NCBI RefSeq assembly: GCF_964355755.1
Contig: NC_092675.1
Span: forward strand, 1,803,001-1,867,000
Direction of reading: 5' to 3'
Length of the DNA: 64,000 nucleotides
Source of the DNA: Antedon mediterranea
Lineage: Eukaryota; Echinodermata; Crinoidea; Comatulida; Antedonidae
Below the pieces are notes generated by a model, which worked only from the letters and a program-made list of their open reading frames with translations, was not told where the DNA came from and did no database searches. The translations under genes and the position numbers were made by a program. Shown piece by piece: positions 57,337-64,000 of the stretch. Every line of letters begins with the position of its first letter. Positions within the stretch are counted from its first letter, which is position 1.

Positions 57337-57667
57337 ATCTCCTACAATAGAAACGACGTTTGTTATTAGAACCAATAATCTGTAGTATTAATACCTCTTT
57401 TTTTAATTATTGTGACTGTGTTGGTAATTGTAGGCCCTAATGCAAAACTTTCAATCTCTTTAAATAATGTTAGACAGACTTGGAAAGAATTTTACTTTCT
57501 GCAGATATTAAAACACCAGTTATATATATTTTAAGTTATTCTTCTTGGTATAAACTGTAGACACAGAAACAAACTATAAATTTATGACATTTTCAACTTT
57601 TAAAAATTGTCAACCCAAAATTATATTAAGTATTAAGAATATTTTATGTTTATTCTTTCCATTATAT

Positions 57668-57895
57668 ATATAAATCCAAAAGCAAATTACTGAAAAATGA
57701 CAATGCTGTGGGTTATCAGTGGCTGGATCTCAATGGAGATACAAAAAAAAGCGAAAAGCTAAATCAAAACGAGAAGTAAAACAGCCAGAAAAGTTAGCAG
57801 AGCTTTCGGGCAACACTAGCCCTTCATCAGTGCAAGTGAAGGAATTTGGATAACGTCAGAGTATAAGAACTGGCATGTGCTGCCTGGGTGGTGAC
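57668..57895 (-). mobile_element. Penelope-type terminal repeat, outer copy
   Basis: Minus strand. Contains CTGATGAAGGGCTAGTG, TTGCCCGAAAGCTCTGC, CTGGCTGTTTTACTT, TGTATCTCCATTGAGATCCA and AGTAATTTGCTTTTGGATTT. It is a near copy of 58006-58215 and lies on the other side of the TA microsatellite. Confidence 0.7.
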
Positions 57896-57917
57896 GTTTT
57901 TTTAAATGACATTATTT

Positions 57918-58006
<89 letters not shown>
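57918..58006. repeat. (TA)n microsatellite
   Basis: About 40 TA dinucleotides, nearly uninterrupted, between two Penelope-type terminal repeats. It abuts the TATAAATTCAAAGGC end of the inner repeat. Confidence 0.97.
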
Positions 58007-58009
<3 letters not shown>

Positions 58010-58440
58010 TCAAAGGCAAATTACTGAAAAAAAATGACAATACTGTGGGTATCAGTGGCTGGATCTCACAATGGAGATACAAAAAAAAAGCGAAAGGCTA
58101 AATAAAAACATAAAGTAAACAGCCAAAAAAGTTAGCAGAGCTTTCGGGCAACACTAGCCCTTCATCAGTGCAAGTGAGGGAATTTGGATAAAGTCATAGC
58201 ATATGAGTTGACAAGTGCTGCCTGGGTGGACAGGAATAAAAGAAATATAACAATAGAAACAGCGTGTTGAATAGTGGGTGGAGACTGAATAAGAGTAGAA
58301 AACAAAGAAGGAGCTTGGTATAAGAGTAGAAAACAAAGAAGGAGCTTGGTAGAGATATAAACAATTTTGGAATGGAACTAAAAAAAGCTAAAATGGTGGT
58401 TAATATTGAAACTTAAATTTTGGTAGTCAATGGAATAATT
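58006..58440 (-). mobile_element. Penelope-type terminal repeat and 3' region, inner copy
   Basis: Follows the GIY-YIG coding remnant on the minus strand. It contains the same blocks as the outer copy, including the hammerhead-like core at about 58132-58167, and a 43-bp direct duplication near 58298-58350 (AAGAGTAGAAAACAAAGAAG). Confidence 0.7.
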
Positions 58441-58930
58441 TTACCGATCTGGGAGTATGTTCCTAATGTTAAGTCCAAAAGGTTTTGTGGTTTTGAGTAG
58501 TAATTCCCAGTGGTTTTCTTTGTCTTTGAGAGTTTTGTCGCTCCATTTGACATCGTGGTCTATTGCAATAACTCTGAAATTTGCAATCGAGTGACCAGCT
58601 GAATTAAAATGTTCGGCTACAGGTTGATCAAGCTTTAATGTTTTGATAGCTGATCTGTGTTGTGTCATTCTCATACGGAGAGTGTTTTTTGTTTCTCCGA
58701 CGTACTGTTTGCCACAAATATTATAGTATATGAGATAAATGACGTTTTTGGTTAGACAATTAATTGATTGTCTTATCCGAAAAATGCGGCCAGTTTGGTT
58801 ACTCTGAAATTTTTCAGTAGAATCAACCTATGAACAAGTTTTGCAAGATTTGCCGCAAAGGTGACTGCCCAAATTTTGGCTGTCATGAGAGTTAATTTCA
58901 CTCTTAAATTTGGATCTGACTAATATATTC
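58441..58930 (-). pseudogene. Penelope-like retroelement, GIY-YIG endonuclease end
   Basis: Minus-strand frame with NVIYLIYYNICGKQYVGET followed by NTLRMRMTQHRSA, then PVAEHFNSAGHS and ENHWELLLKT, ending at TAA near 58441. This is the GIY-YIG nuclease domain at the C-terminus of Penelope-like elements: the GIY part appears as the diverged VIYLIY, the YIG part as YVG, and the catalytic-type Arg in LRMRM and the H/N residues after it are kept. Upstream is a Cys-containing segment (SHLCGKSCKTCS) with an in-frame stop at about 58830, and the reverse transcriptase is absent. The copy is 5'-truncated and dead. Confidence 0.85.
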
Positions 58931-60266
58931 CCTACTGTATATGTATTGTAGATAGTTACCTTAGGCCTATTGTAAATGTGTGTGTACTAATGTAAATAAC
59001 TTTTTTTCATTTTCATAACCATAATATTTAAAATTAATAACATGCTTACTTTATTCTTAGAAAAGGACACATTTTTTAAATTGTTAAAAATATTTTACAT
59101 TTGACCCTTCACGTACGGTATATCTTATTCATTACTCGTTTTCTTTCTTTTGTAAAAATCAAACTGTTCCATTAGATAATATCAATAATTAGTTAGGGAG
59201 GTGTGTAATTTGGAACCTGATTTGAGATTTGAAAAATAAGATGACAAATACTCCATCCAATGACTCAGACGACAGGACAAACGAACTTATATTTAAATAT
59301 CTTCTTGTACTGATAACACGTCTATGTAGATTCTTGTCATTTGGTTATTTGGACAATTGTGGGTCATAATATAAAAATAAATTTGATGTAGCACACTCGA
59401 AAAATTTGTGTAAATTATTACATTGCGCACTGAGCAGTGATCGCGGTAAGCAGCAATGTCTTTCATCAATGTTCTGGTTGGAGCGATGTATTCCAAATAT
59501 TGTAATTTAAACCGGTTTTATTTTCGATCAAACTTCGATCGTCCTCAGGAGTGTGTGAACGATCAAAGATATTAATCGAAACGTTGGGAAACTCAATAGT
59601 CGTGTGCTTTAACTGTATTCAGACTTCCAAGTAAAATTATAATACGGATTACAATATTATTAGATAATTAAAGTAACATTCCCGTTCATCTTCTAATATA
59701 TTGACCAGAACAATACTGGTAGCCAAGTCTGTCTGTGATGTTCTTTAGCATTATCAAGAAAAGTCACATTGTTCAACAATGCTCTTTAATTTTCTTCAAA
59801 GTTTGTAGTAGGCCTACTCATGGTGGTATGGACCTAGATTTAATGTTATGGTGGTATGCGGTTACAGTAGAACCCCTCCTTTGAGACACTCCTAATAAGT
59901 AACACTATCTAGTGAAACAAGAGGAAAATATACAACCAACCCCTACACAGGGGACACCCCTACAGAGGGGAAGGGGCGAGCGGACAACAGGGACACTTAA
60001 AAAAGACATTGATACACTGTATACATCCGCTCGTATGAGGGCGGGTATACTTTTCCCCCTTACTATGTTATTTATATTGGTTACGCTTCCCTGCACAGCA
60101 TTCTTTGATCGATCGAAGATGTCTTCCGTATCGTAAAAAGGGCGAAAGTGTGTTGAAAGAATAGGCCTAGAATATCTTTAACCTACTTTAAATGTACAAC
60201 AAAATGTTACTACGAAGTAGGATAAACAGGATAAGTATATTTTGGTGGTAGGCCAGCAGAACAATT

Positions 60267-63200
60267 ATGGTTACCGACGAAACACCACCATCTGATAATG
60301 AACCTTCAAATCGGGTAAGGAAAGTAGCCTACCTAGGCTAGCTAGGCCCAAGCAAGGCCTCTTACCAGGCTCGTAGTAGGATAGCGTAGGCCTGCCTAGC
60401 TAGGCTAAGCGCTAAAGCTCAGGCTAGCTAGAAATCAAGTTTTGTTTAAACATAGGCTATGCCTACTAGGCCTATATGCCTAGCCTAGTTCTACTTATTT
60501 AATATTAGTTAATAAAATAATATATTATGATTATGAATTTATTATCCTTATAGTAGTACTTATGTAGAGTAAATTTAAGTTATGGAGGCCTATATTTTTT
60601 CTTTTTTTCATTCTAAACGCGTCAATCATCAGCTTCTTCACCATAAAACACAAAACATCGCTTATAATTATGACAGTTTAAAAAAAACATAATTATTATT
60701 TTGACAGTTTTTTACATTAACAATGTATAAAACCATTAAATATCAAAATAACATTAAATGTAATTGTTAGCATGTACTTATTATAACAATATTTTTTATC
60801 AACAAATAACATTGCTGTTTAGAGTCTATCTCTTTCACATTGCATCTAAGTAAGCATCTAAGGTGAAACTACTACATTTTACATCTTCTTGGACTTTGAC
60901 TTTACTACATGATTTCATTCATTGCATTGTTGTGTCAATGCGCCATGAGCATCCAATTTGTGATGGAAACCGAAGCCATACAAGATTTCCCTATTTTTAA
61001 TTAATCTTCGCAGGATTTGGTTATTGGTGGAATGTTATCAATTGGCGGCAATCTTCTCATCAGTATTGCAATGAACATACAGGTAGTGTACTATAGTTTT
61101 TAAAACTGAAAACAAACTGATGTATTTACCCCCCCAAAAACATGACCACAAAATGAAGATTTATGCAATTTATAGCCTTCTTGTATTATTAATTAAGTTA
61201 ATCACCAAATTTTTCAGGGGGACAGTTTAATATAATTATCTTTAATATCTTTATTTACCATAAATTTACCATTGTTAAATTACTTAGAACAATGAATTGT
61301 TAATTGCAGAATTTGATTTTTATATTTATTTTGTATGGTTGTTACTGCTGCGTCGGTCTTGTTTTTGGTACCATGAGATATGAAAAAAAAAGGTGTACTA
61401 TAGCCTTGTACTGTACTGCTTCATTGGAGCTGAACAATGGGTGATGTGTGTCAAAGAAAAGGTCCAAAGAAAGCAGAGACAATAATACAGTAGTACAAAT
61501 ATTCAATAACCCATTGTTGCTCTTTTTTTTACTGTATGTGGGTAACTAATTGTAAAACTTTCACAGTGAGACTCCATTACAAATATTTAGGTGATATCCT
61601 GATAGCAATATTTCTTTTCATACATAAGTTAGGGAACCCTCATGAAACTTCACAAAATAAACATGAATATTCATTAGTCATTATCCATAAGGTTTGATGT
61701 AAGAATTGACCTAACTACAATTCGCTAATGCAAACGCTTTCCGTCGAGCCGTCTGTGTAGACGAGTGGATTAGACTATGGACTTTACATGTTGATGTATG
61801 GGGTTCAAATCCCATGAGCAACTTCTTTTACCTTATAGTGAAAGAATAGAATATTTAGAGGGTTAGGTTTAGTTATATTTAGGGAAGTAGTTCGGCTATC
61901 TTTCACATATGGAGTCTCCAACTTATGTACCCAAAATAAGAAATAAGCTAACTTCATCTTCCTAAATTCAAAACCTCATTTGAGTATAGTCGCACATACT
62001 CGACTTATTTTTTCATTATAATATTAAAATATCAAATTTTGATGGTATTTAAATTAAAACTACCAGTTAAATTTTATGAGTTTTTAGTTGATTTGCAATT
62101 CTATTATAATGATAATAAGTCAGTTATTGTACTGAATACCAATTTGTTTATAAACAATATTGTTTATTTTTAGTACAATTTTATTATGATGGGAGGATAA
62201 ATGTTTATACATGGTGTACTTGACTAAAAATATAATTTAAATTGCTTAATCAAGGAAAATTTGTTTCCATTCATAAAATAACAATTTTGTTTATAAAACA
62301 CAAGCCCCATCCACCTATAACACACATTTAATACTACCTTGATACACTTTTGCTGTGGATTACCCTTTAATATGATAATTATTTTTTGAAATACCACCTA
62401 CTGTAAATAAACTATTATGGATATAATATTTGTTTCTGTAGAAATATGCTTTGATGCAACTTAAAAAACGTGGAATTTGTGAGGATGACTACACAAAAAG
62501 TAGATTATGGTGGATTGGTATCATTCTTATGATAATAGGTGAAATTGGCAACTTTTTGGCCTATGGCTTTGCACCAGCAACCACTGTAGCCCCACTTGGC
62601 ACAACCACTGTTATAGGTACGTACATTAAGGTCTATTTATACTATGAACATTGATAAATTGATCGATAATGTCTCAATATGTCTTAATATTTTCAGTCCA
62701 ATCAAATAACGTCATTATGATATACATACTTAATTTACATACGTTACATCACTGTATATATACTTTTTATCTTAAAGCAAATGCGTACATAGCCTCCTTA
62801 TATCTTGGTGAAAAGGTCAGGTGGCAAGATATCTTAGGTGAGTCTTTAAATTATAATTATTGATAATTTTATTCATTTTTCATAATGAATTGTTGAATCT
62901 TATTTCCTTTTTTGTCATTCTATATAATAAACCAAATTTGTGAAAAGTGAATCTTCACTGAGATTTCTGCTACCCACAGCATTTTTTAGAAATTTATATA
63001 AATATATAATAATATAATCTTTTATTGTTTTTTTCATTTTATAGGAACACTTGTAATTATTGTTGGGGTATTCCTGATTCTGACTTTCAGTACAACGGTA
63101 AATTATAAGTTCTCTTATTTAAATTTTTTCATTAATACTCATTTAGTATAGCACCTATCTACTGTGGTTTAAGCCTAGCCTCAAATTATAATATATATTT

Positions 63201-63533
63201 TTGAGAATTTGTCTTTGAAGTTAAATCAAGTTACGTAAAGCTCTGTCTACACTATCAAACTAGTTTGACAAAAAAAGTGTGATGTACCAAAATATGGTAG
63301 ATATTCCCAAATATGGTAGTGATATGACATCATATGGCATTTACTGTATGGACACATCAAATTTTGTTGTCACATAAAGTTTGATAGTGTAGACAGAGCT
63401 TTACAGTATTAAAACCTGAACATTTCTTCTATAATAGTTGTCTTTTAAATTATTTTATTTTTAGCGAGATGATCGTTTGGATGCAGCTCAACTCAAACAA
63501 CATTTAACGCAGTGGTCTTTTATATTTTATTTA
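60267..63533 (+). CDS. NIPAL2: NIPAL2-like magnesium transporter, 5' part
   Basis: Six exons are in the window: 60267-60314, 61014-61082, 62442-62616, 62778-62837, 63045-63097, 63465-63533. They encode the first 158 aa; the donor GTAAGA at 63534 shows that the gene continues beyond the window. After an acidic N-terminus comes GGMLSIGGNLLISIAMNIQK (first membrane helix), RLWWIGIILMIIGEIGNF and AYGFAPATTVAPLG (the family hallmark region), then ASLYLGEKVRWQDILGT and a third hydrophobic stretch VIIVGVFLILTFS, and QHLTQWSFIFYL. Order and motifs fit NIPA-like Mg2+ transporters, closest to NIPAL2/NIPAL3. The start ATG 60267 is supported by the phase-0 join; a non-AUG or upstream exon cannot be excluded. 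The subfamily call is inference. Confidence 0.88.
60320..60490 (+). promoter_or_regulatory. TAGGCCT/CTAGC-rich 5' part of NIPAL-like intron 1
   Basis: AGCCTACCTAGGCTAGCTAG, GTAGGCCTGCCTAGCTAGG and ACTAGGCCTATATGCCTAG within 170 bp directly after exon 1. Same signature and position as in MFSD14A intron 1 and the HACE1 5' flank. Confidence 0.35.
61751..61822 (+). other. tRNA-like sequence with intact A and B boxes
   Basis: In NIPAL-like intron 2. TAGACGAGTGGATTA fits box A and GGTTCAAATCC is a perfect box B, 39-40 bp apart. The acceptor ends (GTCTGTG and GAGCAAC) do not pair and there is no Pol III T-run directly after, so this is more likely a tRNA pseudogene or SINE head than a working tRNA gene. 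Confidence 0.4.
63237..63402. mobile_element. MITE family A (copy 17, reference copy)
   Basis: In NIPAL-like intron 5. Best-preserved member: left AAAGCTCTGTCTACACTATC then AAACTAGTTTGACAAAAAAA, right GTCACATAAAGTTTGATAGT then GTAGACAGAGCTTT, flanked by TA on both sides. The outer ~22 bp are perfect inverted repeats; the next blocks differ between arms (CTAGTTTGAC against CTTTATGTGAC), which gives the element an orientation. The middle has ~21-bp units (ATATGGTAGTGATATG) and a CATCATATG centre. TA duplications suggest a Tc1/mariner-type or similar mobiliser; no autonomous partner is in the window. Confidence 0.9.
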
Positions 63534-63743
63534 GTAAGATCTATATTGGTCATTAGTTAAAATATATATAGCATATTTTGGTATACCATGGTTATATTAA
63601 TATGGATGCAATTAACGATATGATGTATAGTGTGTATTATGGTTGGTACTGAAAGATGGTATATACAATCATGTTGGGGAGAACTTGAAATTACTAACTA
63701 ATTATTAACACTACTTTGTTGTGGCTAACTGTTTTATGTCATC

Positions 63744-63857
63744 CTATAGAGTTCTGCGGTGTGACGTCACAACGATAGATGGCGCTGCGTGGTTGCTAGC
63801 CAACCAAAAAATGCGCCACCTACCGTTGTGAAGTCAGCACTGCAGAATTCTATATAG
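63744..63857. mobile_element. MITE with ~44-bp inverted repeats
   Basis: After NIPAL-like exon 6. Left CTATAGAGTTCTGCGGTGTG then ACGTCACAACGATAG-TGGCGC; the right complement is CTATATAGAATTCTGCAGTG then TTCACAACGGTAGGTGGCGC. The arms almost meet, leaving ~20 bp in the middle (GGTTGCTAGCCAACC, itself palindromic). The whole 114 bp can form one hairpin. Confidence 0.85.
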
Positions 63858-64000
63858 TTTTCCTCTTTTCTGTTTCTTATCTCTTTTGTCTCTTAATTTG
63901 TATTCACATTCTGTTAATTTTTCAAACCTTTTCGTTCTTTTTCTTCCTTCTCACTCTCTTTACCCGCTATCTCTCTTTACCCGCTATCTCTCTCTACCAG

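Larger units (their letters stand above)
57337..60266. other. intergenic, fibrinogen-domain gene to NIPAL gene
   Basis: The first half is a decayed Penelope-like element with two terminal repeats and a TA microsatellite, listed separately. From 58935 to 60266 I see no exon, only AT-rich DNA, a Tigger-like CAGTAGAACCCCTCC start at 59864 and GGGACACC words. Confidence 0.5.

Overview
This is animal nuclear DNA. It is AT-rich, its genes are split by many short GT-AG introns, and it is crowded with small non-autonomous transposons and minisatellites. The gene set (HACE1, a FYB/ADAP-like adaptor, MFSD14A/HIAT1, a secreted PAN plus fibrinogen-domain protein, a NIPAL-type transporter), together with 5S-derived and tRNA-derived SINEs and Penelope-like and CR1/L2-like retroelement remains, suggests an invertebrate deuterostome, most likely an echinoderm. 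That placement is an inference from gene content; I cannot name the species.

Layout. 1-4.6 kb is intergenic, with MITEs and a 62-bp near-perfect palindrome. 4.87-18.04 kb (+) is a complete 24-exon HACE1 gene predicting 940 aa with the HECT catalytic cysteine intact. 18.04-26.08 kb is a tail-to-tail intergenic region dominated by 20-bp satellite arrays (20.8-22.4 kb). 26.08-38.81 kb (-) is a 10-exon gene for a 452-aa FYB/ADAP-like adaptor with a helically extended SH3 domain and five acidic tyrosine motifs. 39.57-43.13 kb is a 3.5-kb block bounded by inverted repeats and holding a ~95-bp satellite, SINE heads and a LINE fragment. 43.35-51.31 kb (+) is an 11-exon MFSD14A gene (482 aa). 54.36-57.34 kb (+) is a 4-exon secreted PAN/fibrinogen-related protein (318 aa) with a 0.9-kb minisatellite in its last intron. 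57.66-58.93 kb is a decayed Penelope-like element. 60.27 kb to the window end (+) holds the first six exons of a NIPAL2-like magnesium transporter gene that runs out of the window.

The genes look like independent, mostly housekeeping loci with no operon-like logic. The FYB-like adaptor and the fibrinogen-domain protein could both serve immune cells, but nothing here links them. The notable signals are: a triplicated exon-intron junction in HACE1 giving three in-frame splice donors; a foldback element with a second foldback nested in it, each flanked by its own 9-10 bp duplication; one MITE family with 17 copies in 64 kb; a hAT-like MITE family with 8-bp duplications; TAGGCCTA clusters at the 5' ends of three genes; and Penelope-type terminal repeats carrying a hammerhead-like core. 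I see no self-contained undescribed enzymatic system.
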